Positions 52,742 to 61,518 of a DNA stretch of 61,529 nucleotides are shown here, piece after piece. The notes beneath the pieces are model-generated. The model did no database searches. It was not told where the DNA came from and worked only from the letters and a program-made list of their open reading frames with translations. Position 1 is the first letter of the stretch. Each line of letters begins with the position of its first letter. The stretch spans positions 510,280 through 571,808 of the forward strand of contig NZ_LMJL01000012.1 in the NCBI RefSeq assembly GCF_001429295.1, given 5' to 3'. The DNA is from Flavobacterium sp. Root935. GTDB lineage: Bacteria; Bacteroidota; Bacteroidia; Flavobacteriales; Flavobacteriaceae. The position numbers were made by a program, and so were the translations under genes.

Positions 52742-53532
52742 ATTTTCTCTTTATCAAATTGTTTGTATTTGGTTTGAGAGATAGAATATTTGATTGTTTC
52801 TTTTGTCCCGAGTGCCAGAAAACCTAGTGGAGCCAGACTATCATCAAAAAGGCTTATAACTCTTTTCTGTAGATTATTATCAAAATAAATTAAAACATTT
52901 CTGCATAAAATAAGGTCAAACTCATTAAAAGAAGTGTCTGACACTAAATTATGCTGAGAGAAAACCATTTTTTCAGAAAGGTTTTCATTAAACTTCGCAA
53001 AACCATAATTTGCAATATAATAATCCGAAAAATCTTCCTGCCCTCCAGAATCTCGATAATTATCGGCGTAGTCTTTTATCATTCTCAACGGAAAAATACC
53101 GCTTTTTGCTGTTTCTAAAACGGTTGCATTGATATCTGTTGCATACAATATTGATTTATGCAGTAAACCTGCTTCTTTCAACATAATAGCCATAGAATAC
53201 ACTTCTTCGCCTGTAGAACATCCTGCATGCCATATTCTTATAAACGGCTTAGTTCCTAAGAGCGGGAGAACTTCTTTTCGAAGTGCCATATAGAAAGACG
53301 GATCACGAAACATTTCTGTAACATTAACCGTTATTTCATCAATCATTCTTTTACAATACTCCGGATCTCTTCGAACTTTTGACAAAAATTCATGAAAATG
53401 TTTAAAGCCATCCAAATAAAAAACCCTGTTTACGCGTCTTTTAAGTGAGGCTCTGGAATAACTTCCAAAATCAAAACCATAATATTCGTAAATTTCATTT
53501 ATAAGAGTTTCTAATTCAATATCTTCAATCAT
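52723..53532 (-). CDS. CheR-type methyltransferase
   Basis: 269 residues, full CheR length. N-terminal helical domain (LETLINEIYEYYGFDFGSYS), then ITVNVTEMFRDPSFYMALRK. The SAM-binding part has IRIWHAGCSTGEEVYSMAIM and FDLILCRNVLIYFDNN. It would methylate glutamates on a sensor, with the adjacent CheB reversing it. It lies 8 bases after the lone receiver gene and overlaps cheB, so the three form one operon with the hybrid kinase. Confidence 0.93.
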   Translation of the reverse strand: MIEDIELETLINEIYEYYGFDFGSYSRASLKRRVNRVFYLDGFKHFHEFLSKVRRDPEYCKRMIDEITVNVTEMFRDPSFYMALRKEVLPLLGTKPFIRIWHAGCSTGEEVYSMAIMLKEAGLLHKSILYATDINATVLETAKSGIFPLRMIKDYADNYRDSGGQEDFSDYYIANYGFAKFNENLSEKMVFSQHNLVSDTSFNEFDLILCRNVLIYFDNNLQKRVISLFDDSLAPLGFLALGTKETIKYSISQTKYKQFDKEKIWRKIK

Positions 53533-53540
53533 AATTTCAT

Positions 53541-53906
53541 TTAAATTTCACCCAAGATTTGAAGTAATTTATCAACATCTACGGGTTTTGAGATGTAGGC
53601 ATCAGCTCCAGCCTCTAAACATTTTTCTCTATCTCCATTCATTGCCTGGGCAGTTACTGCCACGACAAAAGTAGATTCTTGTGACGGAATTGCTTTTATC
53701 AGCGGAATTGCTTCATAACCATCCATTTCTGGCATCATCATATCCATCAAAACGGCATCTATAGAATTGTCATTTGATAATATTTTTAAAGCTTCTTCTG
53801 CGCTTAAACAAGACAAACAGTCAAAAGATTTTGCTTTTAAAGTATTCACTAAAGCAAAAATATTTCTAGAATCGTCATCTACAATTAATACTTTTTTCTT
53901 TTCCAT
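53541..53906 (-). CDS. Single-domain response regulator
   Basis: 121 residues, only a receiver domain. The acidic pocket is at VDDDSRN, the phosphoacceptor Asp near 55 in AVLMDMMMPEMDGYEA, and the conserved Lys in YISKPVDVDKLL. No output domain. It is very close in sequence to the third receiver of the adjacent hybrid kinase (VDDDVRN, LLDMMMPNMDGYE, YITKPVDVDQLL), which suggests a duplication and possible exchange of phosphate. Located 18 bases after that kinase gene. Confidence 0.94.
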   Translation of the reverse strand: MEKKKVLIVDDDSRNIFALVNTLKAKSFDCLSCLSAEEALKILSNDNSIDAVLMDMMMPEMDGYEAIPLIKAIPSQESTFVVAVTAQAMNGDREKCLEAGADAYISKPVDVDKLLQILGEI

Positions 53907-53924
53907 TTACAGTATTTTTAAAGA

Positions 53925-56900
53925 TTAGATTTTATCATATAACCAAACTCGAAGCAGTGATAACAGCTGATCTACATCGACAGGTTTTGTAATGTAATCT
54001 GAAGCTCCCGCTTTGATACATTTTTCTCTATCGCCGGTCATTGCTTTGGCTGTTACAGCTATTACTGCTAAGTTAAGAAATTTAGGGTTACTTCTTATCT
54101 TTTCTGCTGTTTCATAACCATCCATATTTGGCATCATCATATCTAATAATACAACATCTGTATCTGGATTCTCATCTAAAATTTTAATAGCCTCTTTTCC
54201 ATCAAAAGCTGTAATAACATTCATTCTAAAAGCTTCTAAAGCCTTAGAAAGTGAATAGATATTACGAACATCATCATCAACAATTAATACTTTCTTTTCA
54301 TATAAAATATTATTTAATGAATTCAGTTTTTTAGCACTTTCTTTTTTATCACTTCCTTCTTTTTTCTTGCTTTCTACTAGATGAAGGAAAAGCGAAACCT
54401 CATCAAGCATTCTTTGATATGAATGTGCGGTTTTTACAATAATTGAATCGGCATATTTTCTAATTTTCAATTCTTCTTTGATAGACAAACTTTTCCCTGT
54501 AAAAACAATTACCGGAAGATTTTCTAAACCTGGGTTTTTCTTCACTCCGTCTAGAATTTCGTAAGCTTGTTTATCTGGAATTCCCATATCTAGAATTACA
54601 CAGTCAACATCTTCTTTGTTTAAAATAGTTAATCCTTCAGAAACATCACTTTTAATTTCGGAATTGATATTATATGTCTCTAAGAAATAAGCTAGTGCTT
54701 TGGCATGCTGAGGGTTATCTTCAATAATTAAAACTTTTTGCGATTCGTTATTGATGATATGCTCAATACGCATAAAAACTTCTGGAATTCTGTCAAAAGC
54801 AACTGGTTTGTCTAAGAAGTCTACAGCTCCTTTTAACAAACTTTCTTGTTTTAGTTTGTGAGAAGACATGATGTGTACCGAAATGTGTTTGGTATGAGAA
54901 TGATTTTTCAATTCTTCTAAAACTTCCCAGCCGCTCTTAATTGGAAGTTCAATATCCAATAAAATTCCGATTGGTCGGTAAATTAAAGCAAAATTCAAGG
55001 CATAATCTCCTCTTACGGCAACAACTCCTTTATATCCTTTTTTCTGTGTGAAAGCCAATAATGATTTTGCAAAATTGATATCGTCTTCTACAATTAGAAT
55101 TACTTTATCACCTTCAACAATAGAATCACGGTCGTCTTCAATTTCTGCAGGAACAACTTCACTAATATATCTTGGTTTTGGCTCTTGATCTTCTGTTTCT
55201 TCTTCTATTAATTCAGCCTCTGGAATTTTGTTGACAGAAACTTTATTAATTGCAAAACCTAATACCGGAAGGCATAGTGTAAATGTGCTTCCTTCATTTA
55301 CTTTACTATGCAGAATAATTTCTCCTCTTAATAATTTGGCTAATTCTCGGCTGATTGATAATCCTAGACCAGTTCCGCCATATTTACGTTTTGTTGAACC
55401 ATCGGCTTGCTGGAAAGCTTCAAAAATTAGTGGTTGTTTTTCTAACGGAATTCCGATTCCGGTATCTTTTACAATAAAGCAAATAATTTTATCATCATCA
55501 CTGTCTACTTTAATTTCAAGAGAAACTGTTCCTTTTTCGGTAAACTTAATAGCGTTAGAAATAAGGTTTTTCAGGATTTGTTCTAAACGCATTTTGTCAG
55601 TTTTAATAACAATTGGTGCGTCTTTGTCTATAATCTCAAAATTAATTCCTTTTTCTTTGGCAACCAGATAGAATAAATTATGCAGGTTATCTGTAATTTC
55701 TTTTGTTGAAACCTCTAAAAATTCTAAATCCATTTTTCCGGCTTCAATCTTAGATAAATCAAGGATTTCGTCAATTAATCCCAATAAGCTGTTTCCAGAA
55801 CTCTGAATTACCTGTGCAAATTCGATTTCTTCTTTGTTCATTGTTTTGTTGTTATTTTCAGACAACAAGCGGCTCAACAATAAAATAGAATTTAGAGGAG
55901 TTCTTAATTCGTGCGACATATTGGCCAAAAACTCCGATTTGTAACGTGTCGTTAATTCTAAAGCTTCTGATTTTTTCTGAATTTCAGTATTTTTTTCTTC
56001 CAATAAAACACTTCTTTCAGATAATTCTTCATTGGTTTGTTCTAATTCTTCCTGCTGCACGCGAAGTTCTTCTTCAGAAGCTTGTAATTTTTCAGTCTGT
56101 GCTTCCAATTCTGCATTAATAGCTTCCAATTCGCTATGCTGAATTTGAAGTTCTTCAGACTGCGATTTGGTTTCTTCCAAGAGTTCCATAACTCTTTTTC
56201 GATTCTGAGTTGCTTTTAAAGCGATTCCAATATTATTAGAAACCAAATTTAAGAATTCCAATTGCAGTAAAGAAAAACCATAAATACTGGCTAATTCTAC
56301 TGCTCCTTCTACTTTAAAATCCATTAATGGAACAGCAACAACATGCGTTGGCTTAATTTCACCTAAAGCATAATTGATCTGAATATCTTCTGGAGATAAA
56401 GATTTTAATTCCAGCATTTTGCCTGAAACGATGGCCTGGCCAATTAAACCTTCTCCTTTTTTAATTCTTTCGCGATTTTTACTCGGAATATAACTGTAAC
56501 CACCCGTAACTGTTAATTCCTCGCCATCAATAACATACAAAACCCCAGCACTGCTGTTGGTATATTGGCATAAAAATTCGATGACATCTTTTGATAGTTT
56601 CTGAATCGTTTTTTCGCCCAGCATTTTATCATTTAATGATGCAATACCAGACTGCAGCCACTCTTTCTGAGATAATAATTCGAAAGAACCTTTTAACGAG
56701 TCTTTCATTTCGTGAAGTGATGCACCTAATGCTCCTAAAGTATCCGATTTTCTATCATCTATCTGAACATCATAATTTCCATTAGAAATTTGTGTAGCAA
56801 TACTGCTTATAACTTCAAGTCTTTCAGCCGTTTCAATATCTTTACGCTCTAATTCTTTCTGCAGTAACGCTCTTTCATTATGGTCTCTTAAAATTCTTGC

Positions 56901-57494
56901 AAAAAATACAACAGTAATAATCATTGCAATTATAAATGCTGTAATAATTAAAATAAAACTATAGTTTCCGTATCGTTCAGAATTTCCGATTCGTTCTCTT
57001 AGAAGGGCCTGCTCCGTATTTTCTACGCTTTTAAATTTACTGCGAAGTTCATCCATCATCTTTTTACCTTCTTCAAGATCAAAAGTGGCATTTTTACCTC
57101 CAAGCTGTTTTTTCACAACTTGGTTGTGGAGATATTTAAAAAAGTTAGAACGAAGCGGTTTTAATTCGTTCAATCTTTTTTGCTGTGTGGGATTGTCGAC
57201 AGTTAATTCATCCAGCTTTTCAAAATAAACAGCAGATTCTTTTTCTGCGTCATAATGTTCCTGCAGGAAATCTTTGTTTCCGGTTATTAAATAGCCGCGC
57301 ATACTGGTTTGGGCATCTGTAATAACAGATGAAGCGGTATTTAGGTTATAAATAACATCCTGTGTATGATTAACCCAGGCATTACTGTCGAGAAGACTTT
57401 TAATACTTAAAAAAGATGCAGTCGAACTAATCATTAAAATCAGCAGGGAAATTGACGAACTGATTAGTAAATTTCTTTTAAAATTACTGTCCAT
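53925..57494 (-). CDS. Hybrid histidine kinase: CHASE3-HAMP-GAF-HisKA-HATPase-three REC
   Basis: 1189 residues. Two membrane helices (~10-32 and ~178-200) flank a CHASE3 sensor (VITDAQTSMRGYLITGNKDFL). HAMP ~205-270; GAF ~290-430 (SAGVLYVIDGEELTVTGGYS); a Glu-rich coiled coil ~435-530; HisKA with ANMSHELRTPLNSILLLSRL; HATPase with DTGIGIPLEKQPLIFEAFQQ and GTGLGLSISRELAKLL. Three receivers follow from ~815, ~935 and ~1070, with Asp in GILLDIELP, VDCVILDMGIP and VVLLDMMMP. It starts a set ending with cheR and cheB and probably integrates several inputs. Gene symbol not assigned. Confidence 0.94.
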   Translation of the reverse strand: MDSNFKRNLLISSSISLLILMISSTASFLSIKSLLDSNAWVNHTQDVIYNLNTASSVITDAQTSMRGYLITGNKDFLQEHYDAEKESAVYFEKLDELTVDNPTQQKRLNELKPLRSNFFKYLHNQVVKKQLGGKNATFDLEEGKKMMDELRSKFKSVENTEQALLRERIGNSERYGNYSFILIITAFIIAMIITVVFFARILRDHNERALLQKELERKDIETAERLEVISSIATQISNGNYDVQIDDRKSDTLGALGASLHEMKDSLKGSFELLSQKEWLQSGIASLNDKMLGEKTIQKLSKDVIEFLCQYTNSSAGVLYVIDGEELTVTGGYSYIPSKNRERIKKGEGLIGQAIVSGKMLELKSLSPEDIQINYALGEIKPTHVVAVPLMDFKVEGAVELASIYGFSLLQLEFLNLVSNNIGIALKATQNRKRVMELLEETKSQSEELQIQHSELEAINAELEAQTEKLQASEEELRVQQEELEQTNEELSERSVLLEEKNTEIQKKSEALELTTRYKSEFLANMSHELRTPLNSILLLSRLLSENNNKTMNKEEIEFAQVIQSSGNSLLGLIDEILDLSKIEAGKMDLEFLEVSTKEITDNLHNLFYLVAKEKGINFEIIDKDAPIVIKTDKMRLEQILKNLISNAIKFTEKGTVSLEIKVDSDDDKIICFIVKDTGIGIPLEKQPLIFEAFQQADGSTKRKYGGTGLGLSISRELAKLLRGEIILHSKVNEGSTFTLCLPVLGFAINKVSVNKIPEAELIEEETEDQEPKPRYISEVVPAEIEDDRDSIVEGDKVILIVEDDINFAKSLLAFTQKKGYKGVVAVRGDYALNFALIYRPIGILLDIELPIKSGWEVLEELKNHSHTKHISVHIMSSHKLKQESLLKGAVDFLDKPVAFDRIPEVFMRIEHIINNESQKVLIIEDNPQHAKALAYFLETYNINSEIKSDVSEGLTILNKEDVDCVILDMGIPDKQAYEILDGVKKNPGLENLPVIVFTGKSLSIKEELKIRKYADSIIVKTAHSYQRMLDEVSLFLHLVESKKKEGSDKKESAKKLNSLNNILYEKKVLIVDDDVRNIYSLSKALEAFRMNVITAFDGKEAIKILDENPDTDVVLLDMMMPNMDGYETAEKIRSNPKFLNLAVIAVTAKAMTGDREKCIKAGASDYITKPVDVDQLLSLLRVWLYDKI

Positions 57495-57523
57495 AGAGAT
57501 TCTGTACTATTTTGTTTATTTGG

Positions 57524-58738
57524 TTATTTACTAGTTAAAGGAAGTATAATTATAAAACTTGCCCCCTCGCCTTGTTTACTTTTAGCGGTAATTAATCCGT
57601 TATGCTTTTCAATAATTTTCTTGGCGATTGCCAGTCCAATTCCAGTTCCTTCGTAGGTTTGGCGGTCATTTAAACTTTGAAAGATAATAAAAATTCTATC
57701 TAAATAAATTTCATCAAACCCAATTCCGTTGTCTTTTACCGTGATTCTGCAAAAATTTCCATCTGGCGAGGTTACACTGTCAAATGATTTTTCGAGTATT
57801 ATTTCTGAGGTAATTTCGATTACTGGTTTTTGCTCACTTCCAGAAAATTTCAAGGCGTTTCCAATCAAATTTTGAAAAACCTGTCGCATCTGGCTCGGAA
57901 TACTATCTACAGTAGGAAGTTCGTTTGTTTTTATTTCAGCATTTTTGTTTTCTATCAGATAATCAAAATCTGAAAGTACTTCTTGTAAAACCTCATTGAG
58001 ATCTGTTTTTTCTGGTTTTACCTGAGCTGAAAGTCTGGAGTATGCCAAAAGATCTGTAATCAAAGTCTGCATCCTTTCGGCCGATTTTATTGTTCGATTT
58101 ACATAATCGATTGCTTTATCGTCGGTTTTTAGATAAAGGTCTTTTATAATTTTAATAAAAATCTGGATCTTGCGAATAGGTTCGTTTAAATCATGTGAAA
58201 CAACCCATGAAAACTGTTGTAATTCGTGATTACGAAGTTCTAATTCTTCATTTTTTTGAACCAATTCTTTTGTTCTTTCTGCAATTTTAATTTCAAGATT
58301 GTCCTGCGCCTCTTTTCTAATTTTAATTTCTTTAGAGAGAAGGTCTTTTATGGCTTTAAGTTCATTTTGCTGCTCATAGATTTTAATAAAAGTTTTTACT
58401 TTTAAAATCAATAAATCAGAATCAACTGGCTTTGTAATATATTCTACAGCTCCCGTTTCATATCCTTTGAAAATATATTTTTTCTCGGTATTAAGTGCCG
58501 AAAGAAATATAACAGGAATATCTTTTGTGCGTTTATTTCCAGAGAGAATTTTAACCACTTCAAAGCCGTCGAGTCCCGGCATTTGAACGTCCATAATAAT
58601 CAGACAATAATCTGTTTTTAATATTTTCTTTAAAGCTTCTTCTCCAGATTCGGCACTATCGACATCGATATTATGCAGCTCTAATGTTTTCTTTAAGGCA
58701 ATGATATTGGCCCTTATATCGTCTACAATTAATACCAT
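57524..58738 (-). CDS. Response regulator-histidine kinase (REC-HisKA-HATPase)
   Basis: 404 residues, cytoplasmic. N-terminal receiver ~1-120 with VDDIRANII and Asp near 51 in CLIIMDVQMPGLDGFEV. A coiled linker (~125-170) leads to HisKA with FSWVVSHDLNEPIRKIQIFI, then HATPase with FQNLIGNALKFSG, DNGIGFDEIYLDRIF and GTGIGLAIAKKI. The sequence type resembles Bacteroidota bacteriophytochrome-like kinases. It could pass signals to the hybrid kinase 29 bases downstream. A perfect 7-1-7 palindrome lies 21 bases before its ATG. Confidence 0.93.
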   Translation of the reverse strand: MVLIVDDIRANIIALKKTLELHNIDVDSAESGEEALKKILKTDYCLIIMDVQMPGLDGFEVVKILSGNKRTKDIPVIFLSALNTEKKYIFKGYETGAVEYITKPVDSDLLILKVKTFIKIYEQQNELKAIKDLLSKEIKIRKEAQDNLEIKIAERTKELVQKNEELELRNHELQQFSWVVSHDLNEPIRKIQIFIKIIKDLYLKTDDKAIDYVNRTIKSAERMQTLITDLLAYSRLSAQVKPEKTDLNEVLQEVLSDFDYLIENKNAEIKTNELPTVDSIPSQMRQVFQNLIGNALKFSGSEQKPVIEITSEIILEKSFDSVTSPDGNFCRITVKDNGIGFDEIYLDRIFIIFQSLNDRQTYEGTGIGLAIAKKIIEKHNGLITAKSKQGEGASFIIILPLTSK

Positions 58739-59132
58739 TCCGTTTTGAAGCTAAATTTATTGTGAATCACAATTGTTGAATTTAAAATGAAATTTAAAAA
58801 TTTTCTTATTTTTTTATTGAATTGCACAACTAACTATTAAAATTTATGTGTAAAATCTCAAATGTATAAAAAAAAATATGAGATGGTTTTTTATCTAAAT
58901 CGAAATTAGTTACAAAATTCCCACCTTTGATTCTATTGTTTCCGTTTCACTATGATCTTTAAGCCCTTATAAATGCTATATTTTTCAAATATTGAAAATG
59001 AATGAACGTATTTTCATACAAGATCACGTTATTTTATCTTTTGGGGCAAACAAAATTTCTTTTAAGACAAAGGAAATTGTAACACTGCACTACTTTTAAT
59101 AAGCAAAAAACAGCCTAAAAAGAAGAAGAATC
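58739..59132. other. Divergent intergenic region with a palindrome
   Basis: 394 bases between divergent genes, no gene seen. ATTGTGA-A-TCACAAT at 58759-58773 is a perfect 15-base dyad close to the kinase start. CAAATGTA at 58859-58866 reads TACATTTG on the minus strand and fits a -7 box for the kinase. No clear promoter for the SDR gene was found. Confidence 0.5.
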
Positions 59133-59981
59133 ATGAAAAAGACAAAAACATTCCCTGAACAAAAACAAAATCTTCCTGGTAATGAACACATGATGAAACC
59201 TGAACCAGAAATTATTAGAGAAAATTATGTTGGAAGCGGTAAATTGCTAGGTAAAACTGCTTTTATCACTGGAGGCGACAGCGGTATCGGCCGAAGTGTT
59301 GCTGTACATTTTGCCAGAGAAGGTGCTAATATTGCCATAATTTATCTAAAGGAAGATAAAGATGCACGTGAAACTAAAGAAATGGTTGAAAAGGAAGGAC
59401 AACAATGCCTTTTGATAAGCGGTGATTTGAAAGATGAAAAATTTTGTAAAGCAGCCATTAAAAAATGCCAGACTACTTTTAAAGATATTAATATTATAGT
59501 AAATAATGCTGCAGTACAATTTCCTCAAAATGAATTGGAAAAGATAACTGCATCTCAGCTGCATAAAACTTTTGAAACCAATATTTACCCTTATTTTTAT
59601 ATTATAAAAGCAGCTCTTCCGTTCTTAAAAGAAGGAGATACCATAATTAATACCACATCTGTAACGGCTTTCCGCGGCAGCGAACATCTGGCAGATTACG
59701 CGAGTACAAAAGGTGCAATTGTAAGTTTTACGAGATCACTTTCGAGCATGCTGGCCAAAAAGAAAATACGTGTCAACGGCGTTGCGCCCGGTCCTATTTG
59801 GACGCCTTTAATCGTCGCCAGTTTTGATAAATTATCCGATTTTGGAAAAGACAATCCGATGGAAAGAGCCGGACAACCTTCTGAAGTTGCGCCTGCTTAT
59901 GTATTCTTAGCCTGCGAAGACAGCAGTTATATTACAGGCCAGTTTATCCATATCAATGGAGGTGAATTGGTAGGAGGATAA
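59133..59981 (+). CDS. Short-chain dehydrogenase/reductase (YghA/YdaD-like)
   Basis: 282 residues, longer than a basic SDR because of a 40-residue N-terminal extension (FPEQKQNLPGNEHMMKPEPE). This extension is typical of the YghA/YdaD general-stress group. The NAD(P) motif is TGGDSGIGRSVAVHFA (~49-64), then NNAAVQFPQ, the catalytic Ser in NTTSVTAFRG and Tyr/Lys in YASTKGAIVSF. The C-terminus GQFIHINGGELVGG is usual. Substrate unknown; homologues are stress-induced. Confidence 0.92.
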   Translation: MKKTKTFPEQKQNLPGNEHMMKPEPEIIRENYVGSGKLLGKTAFITGGDSGIGRSVAVHFAREGANIAIIYLKEDKDARETKEMVEKEGQQCLLISGDLKDEKFCKAAIKKCQTTFKDINIIVNNAAVQFPQNELEKITASQLHKTFETNIYPYFYIIKAALPFLKEGDTIINTTSVTAFRGSEHLADYASTKGAIVSFTRSLSSMLAKKKIRVNGVAPGPIWTPLIVASFDKLSDFGKDNPMERAGQPSEVAPAYVFLACEDSSYITGQFIHINGGELVGG

Positions 59982-60090
59982 TCTGCCTTTCGAAGATCAT
60001 TAATCATACAAAATTTTTACGTGGGATTTGTTTTAATCTCGGAAAAACAAGAAGTCACCAAGTTCTAATTGTTTTTCAATTAAAAAAAAA

Positions 60091-60125
60091 CTTACAACCT
60101 CAGCAACTTAGAACCTCAGAACCTT
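60091..60125. repeat. 16-base repeat unit before the SemiSWEET gene
   Basis: CTTACAACCTCAGCAA and CTTAGAACCTCAGAAC plus CTT, followed by nine A and the start codon of the SemiSWEET gene. The unit is nearly that at 43875-43910. It therefore lies in the gene's leader RNA. Confidence 0.75.
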
Positions 60126-60133
60126 AAAAAAAA

Positions 60134-60394
60134 ATGAACTACGTAGACATCATCGGTCTTTTTGCTGGAACTTGCGTTACTATAGCAACCATTCCGCAGA
60201 TTTTAAAAGTTTGGAAAACTAAAAAAGTAAAAGAAATTTCGCTTAAAATGTTTGGCACACTTACTTTTGGAATCGCGGTATGGGTCGTTTATGGTATTTT
60301 GAAAAACGATTTGGCAATTATTATTACCAATAGCGTTTCGCTGATCCTGAATCTAATTATGGTTTATTTTATTATATACTATGAAAAAGAATAA
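60134..60394 (+). CDS. SemiSWEET sugar transporter
   Basis: 86 residues with three membrane helices, exactly the half-transporter size of the SemiSWEET/MtN3 family. The PQ motif is in IATIPQILKVWKTKKVKEIS and the second and third helices are LTFGIAVWVVYGILKN and SVSLILNLIMVYFII. It works as a dimer for facilitated movement of sugars across the inner membrane. A bidirectional terminator follows. Confidence 0.9.
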   Translation: MNYVDIIGLFAGTCVTIATIPQILKVWKTKKVKEISLKMFGTLTFGIAVWVVYGILKNDLAIIITNSVSLILNLIMVYFIIYYEKE

Positions 60395-60407
60395 GATTTT
60401 ATAAAAG

Positions 60408-60437
60408 AAAAAAACAGCTCGACAAAGCTGTTTTTTT
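60408..60437. terminator. Bidirectional rho-independent terminator
   Basis: AAAAAAACAGCT faces AGCTGTTTTTTT around CGACAA. It ends in T runs on both strands and lies between the convergent SemiSWEET gene and the AraC-sensor-like gene. Confidence 0.88.
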
Positions 60438-60462
60438 GAGAGTGAAGAATATGGTATGCTTA

Positions 60463-61287
60463 CTAGCTAGCTAATTTTTGGTTGTATGGTTTGAATGTCA
60501 AATGGTATTTTTCTTTTAAAGTTCGAGGCTGCAGGTTTCTTTTGAAAAATAATACAGGCGCCATAATTGTTTTCAAATTTGACAATTTTTTAATTTCGCT
60601 TAATTGTTTAACGGCAAAGTTTAAAATAGGCTGAAACGTAGTTAAATAATTGTAACTATGCTGCGCTATCTCTAGTTCTAAAACTTCACGCAAAATGCTC
60701 TTCATTAATAAATAACGAACTGTGCCCTGCTGTGGAATCGTTTTAAGTTCTTGGAACTTCTCGCCTATCTTTTGATTTTCTGGACCTATGTAAATATAAT
60801 TTCCAGATTCATGAGTAAATATTTTTCTCACCTGCGATGTAAAATCGAAATCGGTTACTTTACTTTCTATATTGGTTGGCATTCCAATCAATGAAAATTG
60901 AATGTGCTGGTGGCTTTTAAAATACAACACGCTGTTAATTACTGAGGAATTACTCATAATACCAGACTGTTGTTTCTTTAAAGATCTAATTTCTCCATTT
61001 GCACCAAAACTATGCACTACATTTCCTTTTTCACAATACACAAAAAATACCGGTGATAACGGATTTGATTCTATACTTAAATTGACATCGTGATTGAACA
61101 TTAGGTCAAAATTTAAGTACGTCATTTCTTTTTCAAAACGAACTCCTGAAATGCTTCCTGTTGCCCATTTCGATTTGAATGTTAATTTATATTCGTTTGC
61201 GTTGATCAATAGATCACCGCCAAAACTATCTTTAAGATTGTTAAAGACATCGTCAAATCCTCCAGTATTTATGTAAAGTTTTTTCAT
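60463..61287 (-). CDS. AraC-regulator sensor-like protein without an obvious HTH domain
   Basis: 274 residues. The first ~190 residues (YINTGGFDDVFNNLKDSFGG, KWATGSISGVRFEKEM) look like the N-terminal sensor part of certain Flavobacterium AraC regulators; this is from memory and not certain. The end (LSEIKKLSNLK ... RTLKEKYHLTFKPYNQKLA) holds a fragment resembling the end of one AraC helix-turn-helix (normally FKEKYGxxxxxY), but there is no full two-HTH domain. It may be a degenerate or single-HTH regulator or a sensor-only protein. Terminator shared with the SemiSWEET gene. Confidence 0.6.
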   Translation of the reverse strand: MKKLYINTGGFDDVFNNLKDSFGGDLLINANEYKLTFKSKWATGSISGVRFEKEMTYLNFDLMFNHDVNLSIESNPLSPVFFVYCEKGNVVHSFGANGEIRSLKKQQSGIMSNSSVINSVLYFKSHQHIQFSLIGMPTNIESKVTDFDFTSQVRKIFTHESGNYIYIGPENQKIGEKFQELKTIPQQGTVRYLLMKSILREVLELEIAQHSYNYLTTFQPILNFAVKQLSEIKKLSNLKTIMAPVLFFKRNLQPRTLKEKYHLTFKPYNQKLAS

Positions 61288-61439
61288 TATAATATTTTGG
61301 TTAAATAAAACTGTTAGTAGTTATTTACGTACAAAAACTAACTTTGGTTTTTATCTTATTTCTATAATCCAAATTTCGTTTATATTGTCTGTCAAATCTT
61401 TATACAATTTTGGAGAGATATTTCATAATTATTATTTTG

Positions 61440-61518
61440 AGAGGGACAAAGGTTTAAAGTTGCAAAGGTTCAGAGATTTCTTTTAGAGTGACAAAGGTTG
61501 AAAGTCGCAAAGGTTCAG
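61440..61518. repeat. Direct repeat of CAAAGGTT-type element at the window edge
   Basis: Two ~34-base copies (61440-61473 and 61485-61518, offset 45 bases) share ACAAAGGTTnAAAGTnGCAA and then AGGTTCAGAG. On the minus strand they contain GAACCTTTGC, related to the 16-base units at 43875 and 60091. The array may continue beyond the window. The rest of 61288-61439 holds no gene. Confidence 0.75.

Noticed and set aside
52154..58738. A flagellar chemotaxis operon
   Set aside because: No CheA, CheW, receptor or motor gene is present, and CheB has no receiver domain.
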